Assembly (NCBI GenBank): GCA_963725085.1
Contig: CAVRXM010000005.1
Location: forward strand, 496,001-560,000
Direction: 5' to 3'
Source: VRUE01 sp963725085
GTDB taxonomy: Bacteria > Actinomycetota > Thermoleophilia > Solirubrobacterales > 70-9
DNA: 64,000 nt
A program made the position numbers and the translations under genes. Positions 9,180 to 17,063 of this stretch are shown one piece after another. Positions within the stretch are counted from its first letter, which is position 1, and every line of letters begins with the position of its first letter. The notes under the pieces are model-generated. The model did not search any database. It was not told the origin of the DNA and saw nothing but the letters and a program-made list of their open reading frames with translations.

Positions 9180-9950
9180 CTAGCGGACCTGGCAGACCCG
9201 AGTCAGGGTGGTGCTGAGGCGCTGCCCGTTGGCGAAGTCGAACCGGCCCTTCGCGAACGCGAAGGGCCCGCCGCCGAACCCGGCGGGCGCCGCGCAGCGA
9301 GCGCTGAGAAAGCTGCGCGGCCGGCCGCGATAGCGGTACTGGCGCTCGAAGCGAAGCGAGATGTCGGTGACATATCCGAGGTCCGATGCGATTTCGGGGA
9401 TCCGCGCAGTGAACACGGTGCCGAAGTCGCCCTTGCTCGGATGGGTGATCGAGAACTTGAGGACGATCGTCGTTTTCGCCGGGTTCGCGTTGTAGATGTG
9501 GAGGATCAGGCCGGGGTGGCTGGCGCTGCCGCTGTTGAAGGCGAGGATCCTGCCGTTGACCGGGAACTGGTCATTGGAGAAGTCGACGATGGCGGCGAAG
9601 TGGCCGCTGCCGACGAGGGCGCCGCGGCAGCGTTCCAGCGCCTCATCCGTCGAGGTCGACTGCAGGGTCCCCGGCTGGCAGCGTGGCAGTCCGAGCGTGT
9701 AGAGCTTGCTGTAGCGGTTGACGGCGACCGAGATCTTGCGCAGGCCAGGCGGCCGGCCGCCGTTGACGCTTGAAACGGACCCGCCGATCAGAACGCTGAC
9801 CGGGGCGTCATGGTTGCGTGGGAGGACCTTGGGCGTGAAGCGCCCGTCGAAATCGAGGCGGATATCGCCACGCTGCACCAGCTCGGCCCGGGCGAGGCCG
9901 GCACCGAGCAGAACCGCAGCAGCGATCGTGAGGACGAGGATCCGTCGCAC
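9180..9950 (-). CDS. Secreted hypothetical protein
   Basis: 256 aa with a clear Sec signal peptide (M-R-R-I-L-V-L-T-I-A-A-A-V-L-L-G-A-G-L-A-R-A). The mature part is beta-rich with four cysteines (P-R-C-Q-P-G, L-E-R-C-R-G, S-A-R-C-A-A, T-R-V-C-Q-V) likely forming two disulphides. I do not recognise the family with certainty; proteins with this L-D-F-D-G-R-F-T-P-K opening seem common and multicopy in Solirubrobacterales (recollection). Convergent with the lipoprotein gene (1-bp gap) and divergent from the SnoaL-like gene. Confidence 0.7.
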   Translation of the reverse strand: MRRILVLTIAAAVLLGAGLARAELVQRGDIRLDFDGRFTPKVLPRNHDAPVSVLIGGSVSSVNGGRPPGLRKISVAVNRYSKLYTLGLPRCQPGTLQSTSTDEALERCRGALVGSGHFAAIVDFSNDQFPVNGRILAFNSGSASHPGLILHIYNANPAKTTIVLKFSITHPSKGDFGTVFTARIPEIASDLGYVTDISLRFERQYRYRGRPRSFLSARCAAPAGFGGGPFAFAKGRFDFANGQRLSTTLTRVCQVR

Positions 9951-9994
9951 ACACCTCAGTGTAGGTCTGCGATAGCAGGGGATTCGTTACGGCT

Positions 9995-10402
9995 TTGCAT
10001 AAGCTTGATCTAGCCATCGCGGGTCGAGCCGACATCGACGCCTGGGTCTCCGCCTACGAGCGGGCCTGGCGGACGGCGGGGACCGAGACGCTCGCCGGCC
10101 TCTTCAGCGAGGACGCCCGCTACCGGATGTCCCCCTATGAAGATCCGACGGAGGGCCTCGACGCGATCGCCTGGCTGTGGGAGCACGAGCGTGAGGGTCC
10201 CGACGAGGGCTTCGAGATGCGGCACGAGATCGTCGCGGTCGAGGGGGAGACCGGGGTGGTCCGGGTCGACGTCGATTACGCGCGCGGGACCCAGTACCGC
10301 GACCTCTGGGTGATCAGGCTCGGCCCCGACGGCCGCTGCCGCGATTTCGAGGAGTGGCCGTTCTGGCCGGAGAAGGGACCAACCGCGGAGGAGAGCGGAT
10401 GA
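9995..10402 (+). CDS. SnoaL/NTF2-like domain protein
   Basis: A 135-aa protein with the cone-shaped NTF2 fold signature: W-V-S-A-Y-E-R-A-W-R-T-A-G-T-E-T-L-A, L-F-S-E-D-A-R-Y, a middle helix with W-L-W-E-H-E-R, and C-terminal strands Y-R-D-L-W-V-I-R-L-G-P-D-G-R. These are ligand-binding or isomerase-like domains; the ligand is unknown. No ATG is available in the first part, so the TTG at 9995 is taken as start. The TGA overlaps the ATG of the next gene by 4 bp. Confidence 0.75.
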   Translation: MHKLDLAIAGRADIDAWVSAYERAWRTAGTETLAGLFSEDARYRMSPYEDPTEGLDAIAWLWEHEREGPDEGFEMRHEIVAVEGETGVVRVDVDYARGTQYRDLWVIRLGPDGRCRDFEEWPFWPEKGPTAEESG

Positions 10403-10860
10403 AGACCAACACCACCTACATGACCTTCGACACCGCGCAGCGCCGCGAGCTCGTGCGGATCACCGAGGAGGTCCAGGCGGCTGTCGACGAGGCGGGGATC
10501 TCGGAGGGGATGGTGCTGGTCTCGGCGATGCACATCACGGCCGGGGTCTGGGTCAACGACGACGAGCCCGGCCTCCACGAGGACACGCTCGAATGGCTCG
10601 ACAAGGTCGCTCCGCCGAGCTGGAGGGCCGCCGCCAACGAGGTCGCCGAGGAGCTGCTGCCGGACGGCGGCGACTACCGCCACCACCGCGGCGGCGAGGA
10701 CAACGGCGACGCCCACCTCAAGAACCTGCTGGTCCACCACCAGGTGATCGTCCCGGTCACCGACGGCCGCCTCGACCTCGGCCCCTGGCAGCAGGTCTTC
10801 TACTGCGAGTTCGACGGCGGCCGACCGAAGCGGCTGGTGATCAAGGCGATGGGGGAGTGA
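10399..10860 (+). CDS. YjbQ/UPF0047 family protein
   Basis: 153 aa, normal length for the family. Signature blocks are M-H-I-T-A-G-V-W-V-N-D-D-E near residue 45, L-L-P-D-G-G-D-Y-R-H-H, D-N-G-D-A-H-L-K-N-L-L-V, and the C-terminal G-P-W-Q-Q-V-F-Y-C-E-F-D-G. YjbQ proteins have weak secondary thiamine-phosphate synthase activity in E. coli; the natural role is unsettled. The start is the ATG at 10399 inside the previous stop (ATGA), not the longer upstream frame, which covers the preceding gene. Confidence 0.9.
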   Translation: MKTNTTYMTFDTAQRRELVRITEEVQAAVDEAGISEGMVLVSAMHITAGVWVNDDEPGLHEDTLEWLDKVAPPSWRAAANEVAEELLPDGGDYRHHRGGEDNGDAHLKNLLVHHQVIVPVTDGRLDLGPWQQVFYCEFDGGRPKRLVIKAMGE

Positions 10861-10864
10861 GGAC

Positions 10865-11729
10865 CTAGCCCTCGTCCGTTTTTTCGGGGTGGGTGATCCG
10901 CTCGACCCCGTGGCGCACTTCTTCGACCGCTTCGCGGCCGGCCGCCCGGACCTCCTCGGTGGCGGCGGCGACGCCCTCGCTCGGCTTGCCGCCGACGACG
11001 TCGCGGACCGCGTTCTTGATCCGATCGGTGCGGCGGTCGGGCCTGAAACGCGCCTCCGCATCCCTCTCCTTCTCGGGGTTGCGCTCGCGCGTAGCGGCGC
11101 CTGCCCCAGGGTGAGCCGGGCTTGCCGAGCCGGGCGGCGCCGTAGATCGCGATCGGGAGGACGAAGAACCCGATCGTCCCGTGCAGGATCCGCTGCTTCG
11201 CGAAGCAGATCGCGACCAACCCGAAGACGATCGTTGCCGCGACCAGGCTCCCGAGGAACTGGTCGATGGATCCGGTCTTGAAGTCGAACGGGGTGAAGCC
11301 GAGCAGGATCAGGCCCATGAACCCCGCCGCGATCACCGTCGCGTCGATCGAGACCCGGCCCTCCTCGGACCAGTAGACGTCTTCGAGGTAGACCCAGAGG
11401 GCGAACTCGTCGATCGTCAGCCCGGCGCCGATCCCGAACGCGAAGGCACAGATTTCCGCCCAGGGGCTGTCGCCGAGGACGGTGAACCCGACGGCCCCGG
11501 CGATCATCATCGTCACGATGCCGAACACAAGGTGGTGGACGTGGACGCCGCTCTCGCTGACGACGCTCCCCGGCCACCACGGGACCTTCGGACTTCGCAT
11601 CAGCCGGGTGCTCATCCTGATGAAGCCGAAAGACAGGAGGAACCCGACGAGGACGAAGAAGAGTCCCTGCTTTTCTTCGGCGACGATCTGGTCGTTCCAG
11701 AAATCGGCGAATATCGAGGCGGTCGTCAT
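10865..11729 (-). CDS. Polytopic membrane protein with charged C-terminal tail, two apparent frameshifts
   Basis: From M-T-T-A-S-I-F-A-D-F-W-N-D-Q at 11729 the protein has about six hydrophobic helices. A histidine-bearing segment S-G-V-H-V-H-H-L-V-F-G-I and an acidic L-T-I-D-E-F-A-L-W-V-Y-L-E-D-V-Y-W could form a metal site. After the last helix (A-A-R-L-G-K-P-G-S-P-W) the tail resolves only with shifts near 11100 and 11035, giving E-R-N-P-E-K-E-R-D-A-E-A-R-F and then a helical tail with G-V-A-A-A-T-E-E-V-R-A-A ending P-E-K-T-D-E-G at 10865. Family not recognised. Its start overlaps the upstream gene's stop by 4 bp. Confidence 0.65.
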
Positions 11730-12475
11730 CTCCCGGGGACCGAGTGTAGCCGCGGCCCCGTTCCCTCCTTTTCGCGGATCAGCTCGACGGTGAGGAGCAC
11801 CGCCGCGACCGCGTAGAACGGAGTCGTCGCCAGGTTGGCAAGCACGTCTGCCAGCCAATCGGCGAGCAAGCCTTCGCCGAGCAGATGGTGAGGAAGGTCG
11901 GTCAGCAGCTGGGTCAGGCCGTCGCCGATCAGCTCGATCGGGAGGAGGATCGCGAGCACGGTCCAGAACCGGCCGCGGACGAGGCGGACGCTGCGGCGGA
12001 TCGCGTCGCGGACGCCGTGGCCCTCGATCTCGACGATCGGCGCCGCGAGCGCAATGAAGACGAACGCGAGGACTCCGGGGACGACGAGGAGGATGAACCC
12101 GATCGCGACGACGATTGCGTAGATGAGGTCGATCGCGATCAGGCGCCCGTACTCGACCTCGCGGGCGATCTCGGTCAGCGATGGGGGCTCGTGGCTCTCG
12201 TGGTCGCCGGTCATCAGGGCCGCGACCGCCCCCGTGTAGAAGACCTCGCCGAGCAATCCGGTGATCGCGAGGACGAGCAAGGCGACCGCGGTGGCGGCGA
12301 TCTCGGCGACGCTTCCGAGTTCGATCGAGTGGGCGTCGAGGGTCGCCGCCAGCGCATGCAGCAGGCCGACCGGGACGAAGACGACCACTCCGAGCAGGAG
12401 CAGGGGAGGGGCCCAAGCGCGGTAGAGGGAGAGGATCCGGGCGTACGCCCGAGGCGTGGTCAGCCTGGTGGCCAC
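11726..12475 (-). CDS. Conserved membrane protein (glycerophosphodiesterase membrane-domain-like)
   Basis: 249 aa with about six membrane helices. It resembles the membrane domain found before or alone in actinobacterial glycerophosphoryl-diester phosphodiesterase-type proteins: A-V-A-A-L-M-T-G-D, then P-G-V-L-A-F-V-F-I-A-L-A-A-P-I-V-E-I-E-G-H-G-V, and R-D-A-I-R-R-S-V-R-L-V-R-G-R-F-W. That V-x-E-G/A-I-R-R-S pattern is typical; function unknown. Overlaps the next gene by 4 bp (ATGA), so co-transcribed. Confidence 0.75.
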   Translation of the reverse strand: MATRLTTPRAYARILSLYRAWAPPLLLLGVVVFVPVGLLHALAATLDAHSIELGSVAEIAATAVALLVLAITGLLGEVFYTGAVAALMTGDHESHEPPSLTEIAREVEYGRLIAIDLIYAIVVAIGFILLVVPGVLAFVFIALAAPIVEIEGHGVRDAIRRSVRLVRGRFWTVLAILLPIELIGDGLTQLLTDLPHHLLGEGLLADWLADVLANLATTPFYAVAAVLLTVELIREKEGTGPRLHSVPGR

Positions 12476-12476
12476 G

Positions 12477-12809
12477 CTAGCGGCGCTGTCGCCGGCCGGC
12501 GGGCTTGCGACCGCGCGCCTCGAGCTTCGAGCGCGAAGACTCGTTCGCCGGCACCCGGTTCAGCTGGCGCAGTTCGGGCACCAGCAATTCTTCGGCGCAG
12601 CGGCGGTGCCAGTGGTGGTGCTCGGTACCGCCGAGTCGGAGCACGTACTGGACGACGACGTGCTCGGACCCGATCTCGATCTCGCCGTGGCATCCAGGGC
12701 AGCGGTAGAGCTTCTGCGAGATGTTGCGGATCAGCCAGGCCTCGTTGCCTTCGTCGTCGTAGCCGCGCAGGCTCCAGCGGGTGCTGGGCTGCCCGGAGAG
12801 GTCGCTCAT
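12477..12809 (-). CDS. Small zinc-binding protein (CxxC...HxxC)
   Basis: 110 aa starting M-S-D-L-S-G-Q-P-S-T. A probable zinc knuckle is formed by Y-R-C-P-G-C-H-G-E-I and, about 30 residues later, H-H-H-W-H-R-R-C-A-E-E-L. This matches a widespread actinobacterial small-protein family often labelled ATP/GTP-binding protein without evidence. The C-terminal tail is very basic (R-K-P-A-G-R-R-Q-R-R). The start was chosen because it overlaps the upstream stop by 4 bp (12806-12809). Confidence 0.75.
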   Translation of the reverse strand: MSDLSGQPSTRWSLRGYDDEGNEAWLIRNISQKLYRCPGCHGEIEIGSEHVVVQYVLRLGGTEHHHWHRRCAEELLVPELRQLNRVPANESSRSKLEARGRKPAGRRQRR

Positions 12810-13204
12810 CGCCTCGTCGAGAGCCAGGCGAAGCCGGCGGCCATCGCGACGTTCGCGACACCCGCGAGGCGCAGGCCGAGCTTGGCCCCGGGCCTGCTGA
12901 CCGCCGGGGACCCTGACCAAAGCGCGTCGGTCGCGATCTCGGTCCCGCGCAGCCAGCCCAGCGCCCACCAGTCGCGTTCCTCGCCGCGGATGGCGGCGAC
13001 GGCGTGAGCCGCGGCGAAGGTGAGCCAGATCGGACCGCAGCGCCGGAACAGATGGGCGGCGTCTGGGGACGGCTCGTCGTGGCCGAGCACCCGCAGCGTC
13101 GCCTCCGGCGCCGCGATCGCCGATGAGCCGAGCACGAGGTCGAAGACGATCATGTTGCGGTTGGTGATGCGGAGCGCCTGCTCGAGCGTCATCTCAGCCT
13201 CCAT
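12806..13204 (-). CDS. Hypothetical small membrane protein
   Basis: 132 aa. It has four moderately hydrophobic segments (residues about 18-32, 57-72, 82-96 and 109-128), a composition like DUF4267/DUF4345-type membrane proteins, but I cannot assign the family. First gene of a four-gene minus-strand run (13204 down to 10865) with 4-bp overlaps at two of the junctions. Divergent from the RpiR regulator, 48 bp apart. Confidence 0.65.
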   Translation of the reverse strand: MEAEMTLEQALRITNRNMIVFDLVLGSSAIAAPEATLRVLGHDEPSPDAAHLFRRCGPIWLTFAAAHAVAAIRGEERDWWALGWLRGTEIATDALWSGSPAVSRPGAKLGLRLAGVANVAMAAGFAWLSTRR

Positions 13205-13252
13205 CCAACCAGATCGGAAGGGAAAGCAAGCGGTCCGGCGAAATGGACCGCC

Positions 13253-14107
13253 GTGACCAAGACAGCCACCAAATCCCCCCAGTTGACGAGCCTCTCGGAG
13301 TACATCCAGGAGCGCTTCGATGAATTCTCCCGGTCCCAGAAGGACGTCGCCCGCTACATCGTCGACCACCTCGACGAGGCGGCCTTCCTCACCGCCGAGG
13401 AGCTGGCTCGTCGCGCGAGCACCTCTTCCTCGACCGTCGTCCGCTTCTCCCAGGCCCTCGGGTTCGAGGGCTACCCGGAGCTCCAGCAGGCCGCGATCGA
13501 GGAGTACCGCACCACGGCGATCGCGGCGAACGGCTCGACGAGCGGTGGCGCACTGTTCTCCTTCGATCACTCCGAGCTCGAGGGGTCGCTGAGCGCCGAC
13601 CACTCCAACCTCGAGGAAACGGCGCGCAACCTGACCCGCGAGCAGGTCGACGGCGCGGTCGCCGCCCTGGCCGAAGCGCAGCGCGTCGTCGTCGTCGGAG
13701 TCGACCAGATGGCCTTCTTCGCGAGTTACCTGCGGCACATGCTGAGCCTGCTCGACATCAGGGCCGAGATCGTCGCCAGCACCGGCGGCGAGTCGCTTCA
13801 GCGGCTGGGGCGGATCGACGAGGAGACGCTCGTGATCGTCCTCTCCTCGGGCCGCGCCCACCCGCTTCTGCTGCGGGCGATGAAGCTTGCGATGCACCGC
13901 CGCGCGCGGACGCTCGCGATATCCGACGCCTCGATGTCGGAGGTGGCGGAGCACGCCGAGCAGACGCTCTACTACTCCTCCAACAGCCCCTCCTTCACCC
14001 GCTCCAACACGGCGCTGATGGCGCTCGTCCAGGGCCTCGCCCACGGACTCTACGCCCGCGACGAAGCCGCGCACAAAGACCGCATCCGCGCCTACAAATT
14101 GAAGTAA
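13253..14107 (+). CDS. MurR/RpiR-family transcriptional regulator (HTH + SIS)
   Basis: 284 aa. The N-terminal HTH_6 domain is clear (D-E-F-S-R-S-Q-K-D-V-A-R-Y-I-V-D-H, F-L-T-A-E-E-L-A-R-R, S-S-S-T-V-V-R-F-S-Q-A-L-G-F-E-G-Y). The C-terminal SIS domain covers residues about 130-275 (V-V-V-V-G-V-D-Q-M-A, L-V-I-V-L-S-S-G-R). SIS domains sense phosphosugars or amino sugars. Start GTG at 13253. Upstream of pdxS but separated from it by the structured element at 14105-14304, so a direct link to PLP synthesis is not implied. Confidence 0.92.
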   Translation: MTKTATKSPQLTSLSEYIQERFDEFSRSQKDVARYIVDHLDEAAFLTAEELARRASTSSSTVVRFSQALGFEGYPELQQAAIEEYRTTAIAANGSTSGGALFSFDHSELEGSLSADHSNLEETARNLTREQVDGAVAALAEAQRVVVVGVDQMAFFASYLRHMLSLLDIRAEIVASTGGESLQRLGRIDEETLVIVLSSGRAHPLLLRAMKLAMHRRARTLAISDASMSEVAEHAEQTLYYSSNSPSFTRSNTALMALVQGLAHGLYARDEAAHKDRIRAYKLK

Positions 14108-14304
14108 AGCGCCACCTCCTCCGCTCCCGCACGGGCGCGCCCACGATCACCGGAGATCTCGCGCCCGCGCTCCCGCGTCCGGGGATGCGGGGTGTTCTGC
14201 GGGGTCGCTGATTAGCGAGCGTCACGATTTGATTCTTCGCGAGCGGCGCTGATAACTCGGAGTGGCGCCACCCCCGGACGCGAAGCGGAGGAGGTGGCGC
14301 TTTA
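14105..14304 (+). other. Structured intergenic element, copy A (upstream of pdxS)
   Basis: A perfect 21-bp inverted repeat has arms 14105-14125 and 14284-14304; the left arm begins in the rpiR-family gene's stop codon. Inside, 14211-14302 aligns without gaps to 18321-18412 upstream of ruvC. The conserved core 14211-14253 forms a 7-bp stem ATTAGCG/CGCTGAT with one G-U pair. A second stem, 14265-14272 with 14293-14300, holds a 20-nt loop containing CGGACGCGAAGCGGAG. The 3' strand can pair either with this local partner or with the far 5' arm, so two exclusive folds exist. Whether it acts as RNA or DNA is unknown; no Rfam class is recognised. Confidence 0.6.
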
Positions 14305-14308
14305 TATT
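14303..14308 (+). promoter_or_regulatory. Possible -10 box for leaderless pdxS
   Basis: TATATT ends 6 nt before the pdxS ATG at 14315, which would put transcription start at or next to the start codon. There is no good Shine-Dalgarno at normal spacing: the GGAGGAGG at 14287-14294 is 20 nt away. Leaderless mRNAs are common in actinobacteria. No convincing -35 is visible; the call rests on position and sequence only. Confidence 0.35.
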
Positions 14309-14314
14309 GGGGCC

Positions 14315-15202
14315 ATGCCCGAGCACGCGACATTCAGGCTGAAGACGGGCCTCGCCGAGATGCTGAAAGGCGGGGTGATCATGGACGTGGTCACGCCCGA
14401 GCAGGCGCGGATCGCCGAGGAGGCGGGCGCCTGCGCGGTGATGGCGCTCGAGCGCGTCCCAGCCGACATCCGCAGGGACGGCGGCGTCGCGAGGATGTCG
14501 GACCCGGCGATGATCAAGAGGATCCAGGAGGCGGTGACGATCCCGGTGATGGCGAAGGCGCGCATCGGCCACTTCGCCGAGGCCCAGGTCCTCGAATCGC
14601 TCGAGGTCGACTACATCGACGAGTCCGAGGTCCTGACCCCGGCCGATGAGAGCAACCACATCGACAAGTTCGCGTTCGAGGTGCCTTTCGTCTGCGGCGC
14701 CACCAACCTCGGCGAGGCGCTGCGGCGGATCGGCGAGGGGGCGGCGATGATCCGCTCGAAGGGCGAGGCCGGGACCGGCAACGTCGTCGAGGCGGTCCGC
14801 CACATGCGCGAGATCACCGGCGGGATCAAGCGCCTGGCCCAGCTCGGCCCGGAGGAGCTCTCCGGTGCGGCGAAAGAGCACCGGGCGCCGCTCGAGGTCG
14901 TGCGCGCGGTCGCCGAGGGCGGCCGGCTGCCGGTGCCACTCTTCTGCGCAGGCGGGATCGCGACCCCCGCCGACGCGGCGCTGATGATGCAGCTCGGAGC
15001 CGAGGGGAACTTCGTCGGGTCGGGGATCTTCAAGAGCGCCGACCCGCAGCGGCGGGCGAAGGCGATCGTCGAGGCGACGACCCACTTCAACGACCCCGAG
15101 CGGGTGGCTGCGGCTTCGGTCGGCCTCGGTGAGGCGATGCCGGGGTTGGAGATCTCGGAGCTCGAAGCGGCCGACGCGCTCCTCCAGGATCGCGGTGCCT
15201 GA
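14315..15202 (+). CDS. pdxS: Pyridoxal 5'-phosphate synthase lyase subunit PdxS
   Basis: 295 aa TIM-barrel synthase that builds PLP from ribose 5-phosphate, glyceraldehyde 3-phosphate and ammonia supplied by PdxT; forms a dodecamer in the cytoplasm. Catalytic residues fall at the canonical positions: Asp24 (V-I-M-D-V-V), Lys81 (V-M-A-K-A-R-I-G-H) and Lys149 (M-I-R-S-K-G-E-A-G-T-G). The phosphate site G-E-A-G-T-G and the C-terminal F-V-G-S-G-I-F-K are present. The ATG at 14315 is preferred over an upstream in-frame ATG because it matches the family N-terminus. Overlaps pdxT by 8 bp. Confidence 0.98.
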   Translation: MPEHATFRLKTGLAEMLKGGVIMDVVTPEQARIAEEAGACAVMALERVPADIRRDGGVARMSDPAMIKRIQEAVTIPVMAKARIGHFAEAQVLESLEVDYIDESEVLTPADESNHIDKFAFEVPFVCGATNLGEALRRIGEGAAMIRSKGEAGTGNVVEAVRHMREITGGIKRLAQLGPEELSGAAKEHRAPLEVVRAVAEGGRLPVPLFCAGGIATPADAALMMQLGAEGNFVGSGIFKSADPQRRAKAIVEATTHFNDPERVAAASVGLGEAMPGLEISELEAADALLQDRGA

Positions 15203-15785
15203 GCTCAGGATCGGCGTCCTCGCGATCCAGGGAGGCTTCGAAGCCCACATCCGGATGCTGCGTGGCCTCGGGGCCGACGCCCGCGAGGTTCGCGTCGCCG
15301 CCGAGCTCGAGGGGCTCGACGGCCTCGCCATCCCCGGCGGCGAGAGCACGACGATCGTCAAGGGGATGCGGGTTGCGGGCCTCGAGGAGCCGATTCGAGC
15401 CGCCCACGAAAACGGCCTCGCGGTGTTCGGGACCTGCGCCGGCCTGATCGTCTGCGACGACGCCCACCTCGGCCTGATCGACGCGACCGCGCGCCGCAAC
15501 GCCTTCGGGCGGCAGCTGCAGAGCTTCGAGGCAGACCTCGCGGTCGAGGGGATCGGCGAGGACCCGCTGCGAGCGATATTCATCCGAGCGCCGTGGGTCG
15601 AGCGCATCGGTTCCGGCGTCGACGTCCTCGCCGAGTACGGGGGGCACCCGGTCGCCATTCGCGAGGGGCGCGTTCTCGCGACGGCGTTCCATCCCGAGCT
15701 GACCGACGACCCCCGCCTGCACGCGCTGTTCATGGCGATCACAACCGAAGCGCGCAAGCGCGTGGGAGAGGAGGCAAAGAGGTGA
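15195..15785 (+). CDS. pdxT: Pyridoxal 5'-phosphate synthase glutaminase subunit PdxT
   Basis: 196 aa class I glutamine amidotransferase that makes ammonia for PdxS. Catalytic triad: Cys81 (V-F-G-T-C-A-G-L), His166 and Glu168 (A-F-H-P-E-L-T). The substrate loop I-P-G-G-E-S-T-T is at residues 47-53. The frame is open further upstream, but the GTG at 15195, 8 bp inside pdxS, gives the standard M-P-E-L-R-I-G-V-L-A-I-Q-G start. Stop overlaps the next gene's GTG (GTGA), so the three genes are translationally coupled. Confidence 0.97.
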   Translation: MPELRIGVLAIQGGFEAHIRMLRGLGADAREVRVAAELEGLDGLAIPGGESTTIVKGMRVAGLEEPIRAAHENGLAVFGTCAGLIVCDDAHLGLIDATARRNAFGRQLQSFEADLAVEGIGEDPLRAIFIRAPWVERIGSGVDVLAEYGGHPVAIREGRVLATAFHPELTDDPRLHALFMAITTEARKRVGEEAKR

Positions 15786-16885
15786 GAGACCCGAGGGCTG
15801 AACGCCTGGCGAAGATCCTGGTCGGCTACTCGACGAGGGTGAAGGAGGGAGAGGTGGTCGCGATCGACGGCGACTCGGCCGCCGAGCCGCTGCTCTTGGC
15901 CGTCTACGAGGAGGTGCTGAAAGCAGGGGCGCATCCGATGCTGAACGTCGCCCTCGAGGGACAGTCGGCCGCCTACTTCAGGCACTCGAGCGATGCCCAG
16001 CTCGAGTGGATCTCACCGGTCTCGCGGTGGGTGCTCGAGAACGCCGACGTCCGCATCGCGGTCGGAGCCTCGACCAACACGCGCGAGCTCTCGGCGATCC
16101 CTCCCGAGCGCCAGACCAAGCGCCAGGCTGCGACCGGCGAGCTCCTCTCGCGGGCGATGGAACGGAGCGCGAGCGGCGAGTTCCGCTGGGTCTACACGCT
16201 GTTCCCGACCAACGCCTACGCGGCCGAGGCGGAGATGAGCCTCGTCGACTACGAGGACTTCTACTACGGCGCCTGTCTGGCCGATGACGGCGACCCGCTG
16301 ACCGCCTGGGAGCGCGCCTCGGCCGAGACCAAGCGGCTGGCCGAGGTGATCCAGGGCCACGAGGAGGTCCGCGTCCTCGCCCCCGGCACCGACATCAAGC
16401 TCGGCATCGCCGGCCGGACCTTCATCCCCTGCGACGGCGAGCACAACATGCCCGACGGCGAGTTCTTCACCGGACCGGTCGAGGACTCGGTCGAGGGCGA
16501 GGTCACGTTCCACCTCCCGGCGACGATCGGCGGCCGCGAGGTCGCCGGCGTCCACCTCAGGTTCGAGTCGGGCAGGGTGGTCGACGCGAGCGCCGAGCGC
16601 GGGGAGGAGTACCTGGTCAAGCTGCTCGACACCGACGACGGCGCCCGCCGCCTCGGCGAGCTCGGGATCGGAACCAACTACGCGATCGACCGCGGCACCC
16701 GCGAGGTCCTCCTCGACGAGAAGATCGGCGGCACCGTCCACATGGCCGTCGGCAAGAGCTACCCCGAGTCTGGCGGCGTCAACGAGTCCGCCGTCCACAC
16801 CGATCTGGTCTGCGACCTCCGCCTCGGCGGCAAGCTGGTCGTCGATGGCGAGGACTTCCAGGTCGACGGCAAATTCGTGAAGTAG
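15782..16885 (+). CDS. M29-family aminopeptidase
   Basis: 367 aa, the usual length of the thermophilic M29 metallo-aminopeptidases (AmpS/PepS/AmpT), cytosolic two-metal enzymes removing N-terminal residues. Visible motifs: the N-terminal L-V-G-Y-S-T-R-V-K-E-G-E-V-V, the metal-site region P-C-D-G-E-H-N-M-P-D-G-E-F-F-T-G-P-V-E-D, H-L-R-F-E-S-G-R-V-V, N-Y-A-I-D-R-G-T and the C-terminal H-T-D-L-V-C-D with its His and Asp ligands. Start is the GTG at 15782 overlapping the pdxT stop. Placement after pdxST has no obvious pathway reason; it may simply share an operon. Confidence 0.93.
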   Translation: MRDPRAERLAKILVGYSTRVKEGEVVAIDGDSAAEPLLLAVYEEVLKAGAHPMLNVALEGQSAAYFRHSSDAQLEWISPVSRWVLENADVRIAVGASTNTRELSAIPPERQTKRQAATGELLSRAMERSASGEFRWVYTLFPTNAYAAEAEMSLVDYEDFYYGACLADDGDPLTAWERASAETKRLAEVIQGHEEVRVLAPGTDIKLGIAGRTFIPCDGEHNMPDGEFFTGPVEDSVEGEVTFHLPATIGGREVAGVHLRFESGRVVDASAERGEEYLVKLLDTDDGARRLGELGIGTNYAIDRGTREVLLDEKIGGTVHMAVGKSYPESGGVNESAVHTDLVCDLRLGGKLVVDGEDFQVDGKFVK

Positions 16886-16890
16886 CTATT

Positions 16891-16971
16891 CCGCTCGTCT
16901 GCTCTGCTCCCGGGCACAGCCAATGGAGTCAGATATGGATGGCCGTGCCCTCCCGCGTCCGCGACGAGCGG
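16891..16971. other. Nested stem-loops in the aminopeptidase 3' region
   Basis: An outer 8-bp pair CCGCTCGT (16891-16898) with ACGAGCGG (16964-16971) encloses an inner 11-nt pair GGGCACAGCCA (16912-16922) with TGGCCGTGCCC (16940-16950), which has one mismatch. The segment TCCCGCGTCCG at 16951-16961 recurs at 14171-14181 and, inverted, at 19609-19619. It could be a 3'-UTR RNA structure, a processing site or a member of a dispersed repeat family; no T-tract follows. Confidence 0.45.
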
Positions 16972-17015
16972 GTCTGGCGCCAGCTCCGCCGCCGGCGGAT
17001 CCGCCGTGAATCAAC

Positions 17016-17038
17016 TTGACCCTCCATTACCGGGTCAA
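17016..17038. terminator. Hairpin between convergent genes
   Basis: TTGACCC (17016-17022) and GGGTCAA (17032-17038) form a perfect 7-bp stem around a 9-nt loop, between the ends of the aminopeptidase gene (+) and the membrane-protein gene (-). Symmetric position suits a bidirectional terminator, though no long T run follows on either strand; a protein-binding dyad is an alternative. Confidence 0.45.
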
Positions 17039-17063
17039 ATTGATGCACGGCCCTACTGCTGGA

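Noticed and set aside
17016..17038. TTGACCC/GGGTCAA dyad as a promoter -35 or operator
   Set aside because: It lies between two gene ends, where neither a promoter nor an operator is needed; a terminator-type role fits better.
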